A DNA stretch of 64,000 nt, taken from the NCBI GenBank assembly GCA_022813625.1, contig JAKLMB010000019.1, forward strand, positions 682,001 to 746,000, read 5' to 3'. Of this stretch, positions 11,222 to 20,653 are shown piece by piece. Position 1 is the stretch's first letter; every line of letters begins with the position of its first letter. The DNA comes from Aaosphaeria pasadenensis. Taxonomy: Eukaryota; Ascomycota; Dothideomycetes; Pleosporales. The translations under genes were made by a program, and so were the position numbers. The notes under the pieces are model-generated. The model saw nothing but the letters and a program-made list of their open reading frames with translations. It ran no database searches and was not told where the DNA came from.

Positions 11222-12559
11222 ATGGACGAGACAGACGAAGACGACCGCACGCAAGAGCTCCTTGCACTGCAGGCAATATTCCCTGACGAGCTCACCTATA
11301 ACACTTCCCCAGCAGTTTCGGCCCAATTCAAGCTTTCTATAGCCCTTACAACTCCTATGTGTATCGAGTCGGACACGTCGGATGAAGCCCAGGAAGACCA
11401 CCATCAGGATCTCTTATTCCACCTCCCTTCACTCCAAGTGGGCATTCAACTCCCAGCAGGATACCCTGGCACCGATGCTCCCATCATACGCCTCAGCACA
11501 TGGCCACAATGGATCCCTCAACCGACACTGACACAGCTCGAAGAGGCGATCGTACCGATGTGGGAAAGCTATGGCCGCTCTGCCGTACTCTTCTCCTACA
11601 TCAGTCATCTCCAAGAGCTGGCACAAGATGCGTTCGGATTGGGGGGATCACAATCTACTTTGAAATCCTCCTCTTTCATTGCTCAGTCACTGGTCAGTTA
11701 TAACGATGAGGCCGAGCGGAAAGAATTTGCAACACACACGTATGAGTGCAGCATATGTCTAGATCCCAAGCTGGGATCCGCGTGCTATCGAATCGAAAGC
11801 TGCGGCCACCTATTCTGCACGGAGTGCCTTACCGCTATGTTCACCCGGAGCATCGAGGAAGGCAATGTCCAGCAGGTGGAATGCCCATCTACAGGCTGCT
11901 GGGTGGAAGACGTGAAAGCGAAGCACGTAGGCGGCCGACGACGACGGAAAACAAGATTCCTCACGCCCAGCCAGCTGCTTCGCCTGGGGCTGAGACCGGG
12001 ACTCGTCCGCCGCTACGTGAAGCTCAAACTCAAGAAAGCGATGACTGTCGACGAGACAACCGTCTGGTGCCCGCGACCGTGGTGCAACGGCGCAGCGCGA
12101 AACGCAAAGTACCCTCTCTTCAAAGACCACGCGGACCTGAGCGATTTCGACGACGTCTTCAACAACGACGGGACCATAAATCCATTCAGCGAACAGCTAT
12201 CTCTCGATCCCGTAGCTTCTTCGAAAGGGAACAACAGTAAGCTCCGGCTCGCCATCTGCCAGGACTGCGACTTCGCCTTCTGCAGACTCTGCTGCATGAG
12301 CTGGCACGGCGACCTCGCGAAATGCATGCCGCAGGAAGTGGTGAAGCTACCCAGGACAGAGCAGGAATCGTATCGGTATATCCAGGCGAACACGACGCTG
12401 TGTCCGAAGTGCAAGCATGCGTGTCAGAAGACAGCTGGGTGCGATCATATGACTTGTAGTGTTTGTGGGACGGGATTTTGTTATATTTGTTCGGCGAGGA
12501 TGAGCGGTGGGTTGGCGTCGCATCATTGTGCGCGGGTCAAGTCGGTGACGAAGTGGTGA
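11222..12559 (+). CDS. RWD-RING-IBR-RING (RBR) E3 ubiquitin ligase
   Basis: RBR ligases take ubiquitin from an E2 onto a RING2 cysteine before transferring it to substrate. This 445-aa single-exon protein begins with an RWD domain (residues about 5-140; MDETDEDDRTQELLALQAIFPDEL matches the RWD start, and GYPGTDAPIIRLS is the YPxxxP-like turn). RING1 spans about 176-225 (CSICLD...CGHLFCTECL...CPSTGC). The IBR has CPRPWC...CQDCDFAFCRLCCMSWHG. RING2 reads CPKCKHACQKTAGCDHMTCSVCGTGFCYIC; the catalytic cysteine should be the one in AGCDHMTC. This RWD-RBR order is that of RNF14/yeast Itt1. After RING2 only about 20 residues remain, which is short for the family, and a GTGAGG at the stop codon leaves open an unspliced C-terminal extension. 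Confidence 0.88.
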   Translation: MDETDEDDRTQELLALQAIFPDELTYNTSPAVSAQFKLSIALTTPMCIESDTSDEAQEDHHQDLLFHLPSLQVGIQLPAGYPGTDAPIIRLSTWPQWIPQPTLTQLEEAIVPMWESYGRSAVLFSYISHLQELAQDAFGLGGSQSTLKSSSFIAQSLVSYNDEAERKEFATHTYECSICLDPKLGSACYRIESCGHLFCTECLTAMFTRSIEEGNVQQVECPSTGCWVEDVKAKHVGGRRRRKTRFLTPSQLLRLGLRPGLVRRYVKLKLKKAMTVDETTVWCPRPWCNGAARNAKYPLFKDHADLSDFDDVFNNDGTINPFSEQLSLDPVASSKGNNSKLRLAICQDCDFAFCRLCCMSWHGDLAKCMPQEVVKLPRTEQESYRYIQANTTLCPKCKHACQKTAGCDHMTCSVCGTGFCYICSARMSGGLASHHCARVKSVTKW

Positions 12560-13696
12560 GGCGTTTGACTACTGTGGTGAGTTTGGGTGACGTTGAGTTA
12601 AGGTGAATCGTAGAGCTGAGGCGCCCCAGGACAATTTATCACCCTAAAGATACTATTACTGTATAATGTTACTGTAGTACGATGAGTGGATTGTTCCATA
12701 AAATGAGTAAATCCTAATTCTGATTCGAAGTGACTACGGTATACTGTAGATATATCGATTTAGATTGTGTTGCAATTATCGCTGGCTATTAAGGGTACCA
12801 CAAGGGGTATCATCTCTTTTTCTGGCCGTCTGAAAATACAATCACGTCTTCAGTTTGAAGTTCACTTTTGCTCGTGATTGTAGGCTACACAAACCTCTTC
12901 AAGATCTACAACTCTTATCTTCAATACCTACTTGAGCGTACCTGGATGCCATTTTGCTTGGAAATAGAAAGGGAGGAATGAGGATCCGTACATAAAGGCT
13001 GGTAATGCATTTTCGGGTTGATATAATTATTAAGAGGGAATGCATGGAATGAGAGCATTTTAGGTTTTAGGTTTGACTAATCGTCAGAGGCCAGAAGAGA
13101 TATCGAAGAGAGCAATAGATTTAACCTCTTACACGTGTTTACTAATATTCGGCATTATTTGAAAATGGGTTTACGGTGCAGATAAACGTACAAAACATTG
13201 GTTTATGAATATAATCATCAGTGAATTCAACACGAAGTTACTTGAGCCCGGATTGGTGCTTGTCACAACTTGTGCAGTGTTAGTAGCGAAGAAAAAGCAG
13301 GATGCATACCGTAGGATGGGGACAGCTGGAAACGGATAAGCACAAAAGGACCTTGACAAATGGAAATGCAATCAAATATCACTCACGCATATTTGAAGCG
13401 TAAGCATGCGCATGTGGAGGAACCGGAACCTCCGTCCGGAAGCCCTGACGTCTAATTGCGGAAAATGATGACATTCACCCCATGGACCTCTTATCGATAA
13501 CGTCCCCTCTCTTTCCCCACCCTCCCGCATCTTCCACAGGTATATAGATAGCTACGTCAGCTGCTTGAGTTGGCTTTCTCGTTGTGAGACTACATTTTTG
13601 TTGAATCCTGTTTCAGCTCATTCAGATCTAATTGTGAACAACGGTCATCCTCTAGACACAAACAAATTACGACGCCGTTGGTGGTATACTTTCAAT
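12560..13696. other. Intergenic; promoter of the DUF427 gene
   Basis: No gene seen. The right end looks like a stress-type promoter: a CCCCT element (the stress-response-element core) at 13504-13508 and a TATATAGATA box at 13541-13550, about 150 bp ahead of the DUF427 start codon. The role of the CCCCT element is inference. Confidence 0.45.
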
Positions 13697-14042
13697 ATGC
13701 CTGCAACAGCAACTGTGAATGGGCATGTCGTTGCTGAAACCGACACCTATGAGGTTGTAGATGGCAATATATACGTGAGTCAGACTTCTTCAATTTCACA
13801 CGAAATTATGCCCTGATACCAAGCAGTTCCCGCCCTCCTCCATAAATAAGGCCTCTTTCACTTCCACACCTACTCAGACATATTGTCCCTACAAAGGTCA
13901 AGCTTCATACTACACAGTCACTACCGGCAAGACCGAGGTTCCAGACGCAGCATGGTATTACCCAGATCCAAAACCAGAATACCAGAAAATCAAGAACTTC
14001 GTGGCGTTTTACAAGGGCAAGGCAGACGTGCAGTCGTCGTGA
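13697..14042 (+). CDS. DUF427 domain protein
   Basis: A small protein of 97 aa from two exons, 13697-13774 and 13827-14042, split by a 52-nt intron (GTGAGT...AGCAG). It consists of little more than one DUF427 domain. Visible hallmarks are NGHVVAETDTYEVVDGNIYFPP at the start (the strand followed by 'YFP'), then TPTQTYCPYKGQASYYTV (the CPYKG-A-YY motif), then AAWYYPDPKPEY and FVAFYKGKADV. The biochemical role of DUF427 is not established; it is common in bacteria and filamentous fungi. It is convergent with the bystin gene (190 bp between stop codons). Confidence 0.88.
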
Positions 14043-14231
14043 GAAGGGTTCAAGGGGCAGCTGATAGCAGAATGCAACCGAGTTGTGATGTGGAGGGGGT
14101 ATATTCGGCGTCTATGGTTGTATTCGACAAATGTGTCTTCTGAAAATTCATTGTGCTTTTTCCCTAACGCCTCCCATGCCAGTCCATCGTGCAACGCCAT
14201 TACGCCCGTATGAGAGATGGCGCATCCGCGC

Positions 14232-15812
14232 CTATGCATCTACAGCCATGATCATAGTATCGTCTCCATCTGCTCCGACGGGTGGAGGCTCCACCAAAAC
14301 GCCTCGACCCCGTCCCTCGAGCAGCTCTCTTCGAATCTCGGGACTGATGCTATTATGTCCTCTGGTCAATAGCAGATCCAACAAAGCTTCACGTTGATCT
14401 TCGGTAATATCGTTGCGATATCTTTGTGCAAATGCCAACAGGCACTGGTGCCAGAGGACTGGCAGTTTTCCTGTTCCACCGAGGTCACCGGCCACGGACT
14501 GGTTATCGAGTGCCATGGCGTCCTCGTGGCTGGCACCTGCAGCCTTGAATCGCAGGAAGTGGAAAACACAGGCATCAATGACCCTGAATGGAAGCGCATA
14601 TTTCTTCTCCAGAAGTGTCTTGATAAAGATGTTGGCCGGACCTGCGGAATCCGGGTCGGAGCTCATTTGCTCAGCAGCAATCTCACAGCAGCGGTGGAGG
14701 GCGGCAGCTGAGTGCAGGACGGGAACACTGATTTTGGCCACAACACTGGCAACGATGTTGGCCTCGCGTTGGGTACATCCTTCAGTCAACATTGGGAACA
14801 CAATGGATTTGAAGAAACAGGCTGGTTTGTAAAGTGATTTCTATACAAGGTCAGTAGGCGTATTACGAGTAGTCAATTGGAGATTCTGACCTTGAGCGAA
14901 TTGTAAAGATGAACATTGAGCTTGTGGGTCTCCGCTATGTCTGATTGTACTGCAGGTAGCAGGACCATGTTGAGGAACTGCTGAGCAGTTGCTGGCTTAG
15001 CAGAAATGAAAACGCGTGTAGCAGCATAGATTGCATTTGGTGTCCATGCCTCAGGCCTCGTAATTGCAAGTAGATCTGGCCAAGCTCCAATTGTGGGTAG
15101 AATCTTGAAAGGTTTTGGCAGTTTACCACTCTTGTATCGTGAAAGGATAAGGCCGATCTTTGAATAACTGGCTCGATGTTAGCTTGATCCTGAGAAATCA
15201 GGTGCCTATTCCTTACACTTCGACAACCTTTGCGGGCAGCTCAATTGCGTCTTCCGGGTCACCACCACCCATTATGTTGGGGCGTGCCTCGTCACCACCG
15301 GCCGCCTCATGCTCAGCGATCTTCGCCAGAATGAGAGCAGCCAAATCCGTGCCTCCTTCACCCGACGATTGTGCATTGTTATCCGTACCGGAGACTGGCC
15401 AAGAAATCGGGTCATCGTCAGTTGGCATAAACTTGTTAAACGTTGCCAGATCATTGGGATCGATCTCGATTTCCTCCACTTCCTCTTCTTCCTCGTCTCC
15501 CCAGGCCTCATCGTCGTCATCGATGGGGGCCCCGAATCCGGCATCGTCGTCCTCACCAAGGCGTGTCTCGAAGTCGAATGCGGAATTGTGAGCAGGCGGT
15601 CTCTGCGCTTGGTTCTCTCTTTCGCTTTCCTGCGTTAATTCTTCTCCGAGGCGGAGAATGGCTTGCGACGCTTTTGAATCCACGAAACCCTGCCCCTCAT
15701 TCTCCTCTCTTGTCCTCTTTTGCCTTTTTTGCTTGTATGTAGTGGGCGCGTATTCCTCTACTAGACTCTTGGGCGCCTCGCGCCCCCGTGGAGACTTGGA
15801 AGCCTTAGGCAT
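14232..15812 (-). CDS. ENP1: Bystin / essential nuclear protein 1 (40S ribosome biogenesis)
   Basis: Enp1/bystin is needed for processing and export of the small ribosomal subunit precursor; it acts in the nucleolus and on cytoplasmic pre-40S. Three exons: 15812-15217, 15167-14891 and 14840-14232. Introns are 49 nt (GTAAGG...CCAG) and 50 nt (GTCAGA...TATAG), and the protein has 493 aa. The N-terminal third is charged and low-complexity, with an acidic run (about residues 98-115). The bystin domain follows: ...VEVYSKIGLILSRYKSGKLPKPFKILP...AWTPNAIYAATRVFISAKP...KSLYKPACFFKSIVFPM...YALPFRVIDACVFHFLRF...LPVLWHQCLLAFAQRY, a near-diagnostic set of blocks. It shares a promoter region with BRE2. Confidence 0.95.
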
Positions 15813-16263
15813 ATTGCTTCAAATATTTCGAGTGCAGCGAACGTTGCGAAGAGGAAAGCGGGTTTTGCTCGGAGTGGGAGGCGGCCGATTGTAACAGATG
15901 ATTATGCGCTGGAGAATGGATTTACTCTGCTAGTTATCCAACCTGTTGTAGAATGAGCGTAGCAGCAAGTCGTTACGAGGTCTTCGTCGCTGGAAAAGTT
16001 ACGAATATCTCAGAGAGCCTGGTGGGGTTTAGAAATTTATTTGCCGGAAGAGACTATAGCGGCAATTTTTCGCGAGAAGGCGTCGGCACAAACTACCCCG
16101 GAGACCCCCGACGCGCCGCAGGTTAAGAAGCTCCAGAGCTTCATCACACCAGCTCGTCACTCAAACATCACTCAATCCACGCGAATGCGAAAGCGCATAG
16201 AGTCACTCATACCAGACTGTCTATATCACTCTGAAGCGGCAGTTGGATTCCGAAGTCTTGACA
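15813..16263. promoter_or_regulatory. Shared divergent promoter ENP1/BRE2
   Basis: 451 bp between the start codons of bystin (minus) and BRE2 (plus). No classical TATA box stands out. It links a ribosome-biogenesis gene to a chromatin methylation gene by position only. Confidence 0.55.
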
Positions 16264-18039
16264 ATGGCCGATTCCCAAGTGCCGTCGCGATCTAATACTC
16301 CTACAATCGCACCTCCTACGCGCAGACCGTTAGAGGAAGATCATGCGCCGGCCGTGTCTTCACCTCTCAACCCGAACCCAGATCCATCGATACGTTCTCG
16401 CGCTAAACCTCCGCCTCGTGAGCAGCGAGAGAAGCGCGAAACCTTGAAGAAGAGGGAGGCATCTTCGAACACTCGTGGAAGCACACCGAACCCCAAATCG
16501 GCCAAGAAGGAGCACAATTCCTCGGAATCGCCCATGCGATATGCTGTCCCAGAGCCCAAATTGCCAGACTATGAGCCTCCCAAGGATGGCATGTTTGCCC
16601 CACACGAGCCGACACCGCTTTTTACGCCAGACGGCCAAGCAGAATTAAAGAAACCTCTCGACCACGCGTGGAACAAGAAGGGATACAAATATACGCATTG
16701 CGTCGCCGACCCTCAATTTCGACATAAGCAGTTTTATCGGTGTAGCGAATCAAGGCCCTACGGTCCTCGCATGAGCCACGAGGATTGCGATAAATGGTTT
16801 CATTTCGATGATACCGCCACGATAGTCTGCAATGAGAAAGGATGGCGGATGGGAAGAGGAAACGTATGTGCAAGAGAAGGAAGACTATACTACGAAGTGA
16901 GAGTCTTAAAGGGCATACCGCCAGTGGGCCCAAGGGACCCCGTCGACCCTCGTACAGGTCAGACTCTGACCGGACCACACATTCGTATGGGCTGGGCACG
17001 ACGAGAGGCGCCACTCGATGCGCCCGTAGGTTTCGACGGATACAGTTATGCTATTACGGACTCACGTTTCGAAGCATCGCACCGCTGCCGCGCTTCGAAG
17101 ATCTTCAAGCCATTGTCGAAGGGTGCCAAAAGCAAACATATGAAGGCACGACCACCTCACGGCAAGCCTATGCCTGTCGAATACGTGACTGATCAGGAAG
17201 TTCGCGAAGGCGATGTGATTGGGCTAGAAATTCAGCTTCCAGCTCTCTCTTTGCACCGCAAAGTGGTAGAGGGCATCTACAATCCCGCTGTTGACTTGGG
17301 CGATGGTTTCGACGCGCCCAGTATGCCACAAGATCAGTGGAACCAGGAGAAACCTCACGACATCGTTCGCGACCGCATCCCGGTTCCATATAAAGGAAAC
17401 TTCTACTTCGAAATCATGGATTTCACTGTCACCAAGCCCGTAGAAGCATACCATGACCGAGGCCCTGTTCCCAAAGTCCACCCATCACCAAACCATGAAG
17501 AAGTCAGCGTTCGATCCCTTCCCCATTCACACATCAAGGTTTACAAGAACGGCGTCGAGGTCGGCATAGCCTTCGAGAACATACTTGCCTTCCTCCCTCC
17601 CGCCAGTCAACCATCCATCGAAGCGATCAAATCAGGAGCGAGAGTCGGCTATGACGATGGCATGGTGGGCTACTTCCCATGCATATCAGCATTCAACGGC
17701 GGAATGGCCGAGGTCAACTTCGGTCCTAATTTCTGGTGCCCACCTCCCGAGATACTCAAGCAGCAAGAGAAGGACACGGAGATGTTTGCGACCAACACCC
17801 CGGAACCCACGGTACCGGAAGGTCGCAAGCTGCGCGCTGTGGGGGAGAGATACAAGGAGCAGATTGCGGAGGACGTGGTGTGGGATATCATCGACGAGGT
17901 AGACTTCTTCTCGCAGGATGGTGGATGGGAATATCGTGGCGAGACTCTAGAGCACGAAGTAGGAAAGTCTACTCCCAAAGCTCGAGGCTTTGCCAATCCG
18001 GATGAGAATTTGGGAGTTGAGGTCGGGAGAAGATACTAG
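16264..18039 (+). CDS. BRE2: COMPASS complex SPRY subunit (Bre2/Ash2 family)
   Basis: This is the SPRY-domain subunit of the Set1/COMPASS histone H3 lysine-4 methyltransferase, which stimulates Set1 together with its Sdc1/Dpy30 partner. A single exon of 591 aa starts at the first ATG (MADSQVPSRSN). The first 100 residues are disordered and rich in Pro, Ser and Lys. The SPRY region follows, from YTHCVADPQFRHKQFYRC through CNEKGWRMGRGNVCAREGRLYYEVRVLKG and HIRMGWARREAPLDAPVGFDGYSYAITD, continuing to GYFPCISAFNGGMAEVNFGPNFW. The SPRY is interrupted by a long insert (roughly 370-440), as in yeast Bre2. A C-terminal WDIIDEVDFF segment probably carries the Sdc1-binding helix. Confidence 0.9.
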   Translation: MADSQVPSRSNTPTIAPPTRRPLEEDHAPAVSSPLNPNPDPSIRSRAKPPPREQREKRETLKKREASSNTRGSTPNPKSAKKEHNSSESPMRYAVPEPKLPDYEPPKDGMFAPHEPTPLFTPDGQAELKKPLDHAWNKKGYKYTHCVADPQFRHKQFYRCSESRPYGPRMSHEDCDKWFHFDDTATIVCNEKGWRMGRGNVCAREGRLYYEVRVLKGIPPVGPRDPVDPRTGQTLTGPHIRMGWARREAPLDAPVGFDGYSYAITDSRFEASHRCRASKIFKPLSKGAKSKHMKARPPHGKPMPVEYVTDQEVREGDVIGLEIQLPALSLHRKVVEGIYNPAVDLGDGFDAPSMPQDQWNQEKPHDIVRDRIPVPYKGNFYFEIMDFTVTKPVEAYHDRGPVPKVHPSPNHEEVSVRSLPHSHIKVYKNGVEVGIAFENILAFLPPASQPSIEAIKSGARVGYDDGMVGYFPCISAFNGGMAEVNFGPNFWCPPPEILKQQEKDTEMFATNTPEPTVPEGRKLRAVGERYKEQIAEDVVWDIIDEVDFFSQDGGWEYRGETLEHEVGKSTPKARGFANPDENLGVEVGRRY

Positions 18040-18543
18040 AGGCTTAGAGATAGTTACACGGCATTGCGCCCTGCGCAACAACCCTTGCCCATTGTGGTGT
18101 GACGGTGGTGGCGGTCAGCAGGCGCTCAATTTCCTTCGTTAATCTGGGACATGATATTTGACAACTCAGATCTGAAGCCATCTCAGAAAATTCCAAACAC
18201 CTGCTACTACCCACCACGCGCGTTAGCGCATCCTACATAAGCATGTGAAGTTGAATATTTGACATTCCACGCCCTATGAACTACAAACGCGGCGATGCCC
18301 TACCCTGTTAGTTCCGCAGCGGGCGCGGAATTGAGACCGCACGATGGAGGGTGCTCAAGTTCTTTCACCAGACTTCAGTCTACAACTTCACTTCTTAAAG
18401 ACCCAATTGCGCAGTTCTTGAATTGCTATTATCAACATAAGCAATTCATCATTTTCTCTGAAAAGATTTTAATTTCACTGCTGCCAATTGGCCATCACAA
18501 TCGCAAGATTCCGTCACAGCCATTGCGATAATTGCCCCGCACA
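18040..18543. other. Intergenic; promoter of the decarboxylase gene
   Basis: Contains the BRE2 3' UTR and the leader of the next gene. A GC-rich patch near 18290-18345 includes short inverted CCGCAGCGG-like sequence. No gene is supported. Confidence 0.45.
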
Positions 18544-20171
18544 ATGGACACCAAGCAATTCAAAGAAGCAGCTCAGTCTGCCCTTGAAGAAAGTACGACA
18601 TTCGCACCCTTAATTATACTCCCTTCCGTTCTCTCAGCTAACAGCAAACCCATCCAGTCACCCAATACTACGATACGCTCGCGGAGCGACCAACCCTCCC
18701 CTCCATATCCCCCGGCTACCTGAAGCCGCTGCTCCCGACGTCCGCGCCGGAGAAGGGAGAAGCATGGGAGACGATACAGGCGGACATCGACCGTGTGATC
18801 ATGCCGGGGCTGACGCACTGGCAGTCGCCCAAGTACATGGCGTTCTTCCCCTGCAACTCGTCGTACCCCGCGATGCTGGGCGAGATGTACAGCTCCGCGT
18901 TCAACGCCGCGGCGTTCAATTGGATCTGCTCGCCCGCGGTCACGGAGCTGGAGACTATCGTTATGGACTGGGTCGCGAAGCTGCTGAACCTTCCGGAGTG
19001 CTACCTGAGCGATGGGGAGGGCGGAGGTATCATCCAGGGCACGGCGAGCGAGGTCATCGTCACGGCTGTGGTGGCGGCTAGGGAACGCTTGATCAGGCGG
19101 AGACTTGCGGATATGCCTGAGGGCGAGGAGAAGATCGACAAGGCGGCGGAGTTGAGGGGAAAGCTCGTGGCGATGGGGAGCGAGCATGCACATTCGAGCA
19201 CGCAGAAGGCGGCCATGATCGCGGGCACGAGGTTCAGGAAGGTGCCGGCGCCGAAGGAGACTGGGTTCAGTGTTACAGGGCAGGCGCTGAGGCAGACCAT
19301 CGAGGAGTGCAAGGCAAAGGGTCTGGAGCCGTTCTACTTCACCGCGACGCTCGGGAGCACGGCTACATGCGCTGTCGACGACCTCGCTGGCATCGTAGAG
19401 GTGGCGAGAGAGTACCCGGATGTCTGGATTCACGTCGACGCCGCCTATGCCGGGGCAGCGCTCGTGTGTCCGGAGTACCAGCACCTCTGCCCGCCGATGG
19501 CAGACTTCGACTCGTTCAATTTCAACATGCACAAGTGGCTGCTCGTGAACTTCGACTGCAGCGCCTTCTACATCAAGAAGAGGAAGAATCTCATCGACAC
19601 ATACAGCCTCACGCCCAGCTACCTACGCAACGAGTACGCCGAGAAGGGCCTCGTGACCGACTACCACAACTGGCAGATCCCGCTCGGGCGCCGCTTCAGG
19701 AGTCTGAAGGTCTGGTTTGTGTTGAGATCCTACGGCGTCGAGGGATTGCGGGCATTCATTAGGAACCATATCAAACTTGGCGAGTACTTCCACGGCCTTG
19801 TGAAGTCGCGCTCTGATCTTTTCACGGTCGTCACGGGGCCTCATTTTGCGCTTACAACGTTCTCTGTCAACCCGCGAAGGGTTAGTGGTTCAGCGGCAGC
19901 GAACAAACCGGACCCATCTCATGAGGCATACTTGAATGACTTCACGCCAAGCGCGGATGCACAGTATCAAGAAGACGCCAATCAGATCACCAGGGAGGTG
20001 TATGAAAAGGTCAATGCCCAAGGAGAATTCTTCTTGACCAGCACTGTGGTGTGTGGAATCTACGTCATCCGAGTGGTGAGTGCAAACATAAGGGCCGAAG
20101 ACAAGTACTTGAAGCAAGTTTTCGATGTTCTTGTCCAAATGACAGACGAAGTCTTGGGGGCGAAGGCCTAG
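18544..20171 (+). CDS. PLP-dependent aromatic-L-amino-acid decarboxylase family enzyme
   Basis: A group II decarboxylase expected to remove CO2 from an aromatic amino acid (Trp, Tyr or DOPA class), yielding an amine such as tryptamine or tyramine. Two exons: 18544-18592 and 18658-20171, with a 65-nt intron (GTACGA...CCAG). The protein has 520 aa, slightly longer than animal AADC (about 480). Blocks include SPGYLKPLLP, MPGLTHWQSPKYMAFFPCNSSYPAMLGEM, NWICSPAVTELETIVMDW, GGGIIQGTASE, HSSTQKAA (PLP stacking His region), HVDAAYAGAALVCPEY (Asp pairing the pyridine N) and FNMHKW with the Schiff-base lysine at about K309. The substrate cannot be read from the sequence. No biosynthetic cluster surrounds it. 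Codon use in exon 2 is strikingly G/C-ending until about 19700; an antisense frame stays open for 319 codons as a result. Confidence 0.92.
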
Positions 20172-20653
20172 GGATGTTACTGAGCATGGATGAGGATACA
20201 ATGGTACAAAAGTTACCTTGCGGTAAAAGGAAAGGTCTCCGCAAGTATAGAGTGTATGCATAATGGCCACATGATGGTCAAACAAAGTAAATAGATTTGA
20301 TAGAACACTTTTCCGATGTAATGTAGCAAAGCACCTATGCAAATTGCTTTGAAGCCCTACCTAACCTCTGTATTCGAAAGGGAAATCTATGACCCGCTTG
20401 CACGCAGAACTCCTAACCCATCCCTCATCGCCGAGAGTTGTGACAAATCCGAACCGGAAGAGAATTGCAGGAAAAAGAGACAAGAGTATTACAGTTGTAC
20501 AGGAGCTAGTTGGGACGAGCATCTAGTTGTACAAGGACCAAGGAGAGTGGTATATGTACTTGGTGTGAGGTATCGAGGAAGAAAGGACCAGATCACTTGC
20601 TATTGAAGGCTGGACAAGAAGTGACAAGGATCGCAACGTGAGAATGAGCTCGC
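20172..20653. other. Convergent intergenic spacer
   Basis: Holds the 3' UTRs of the decarboxylase (plus) and the NADH dehydrogenase (minus). No gene seen. Confidence 0.5.

Noticed and set aside
18573..19532. 319-codon open frame antisense to the decarboxylase
   Set aside because: Arg/His/Leu-rich composition typical of a shadow of G/C-ending codons; the sense strand encodes a well-conserved enzyme.
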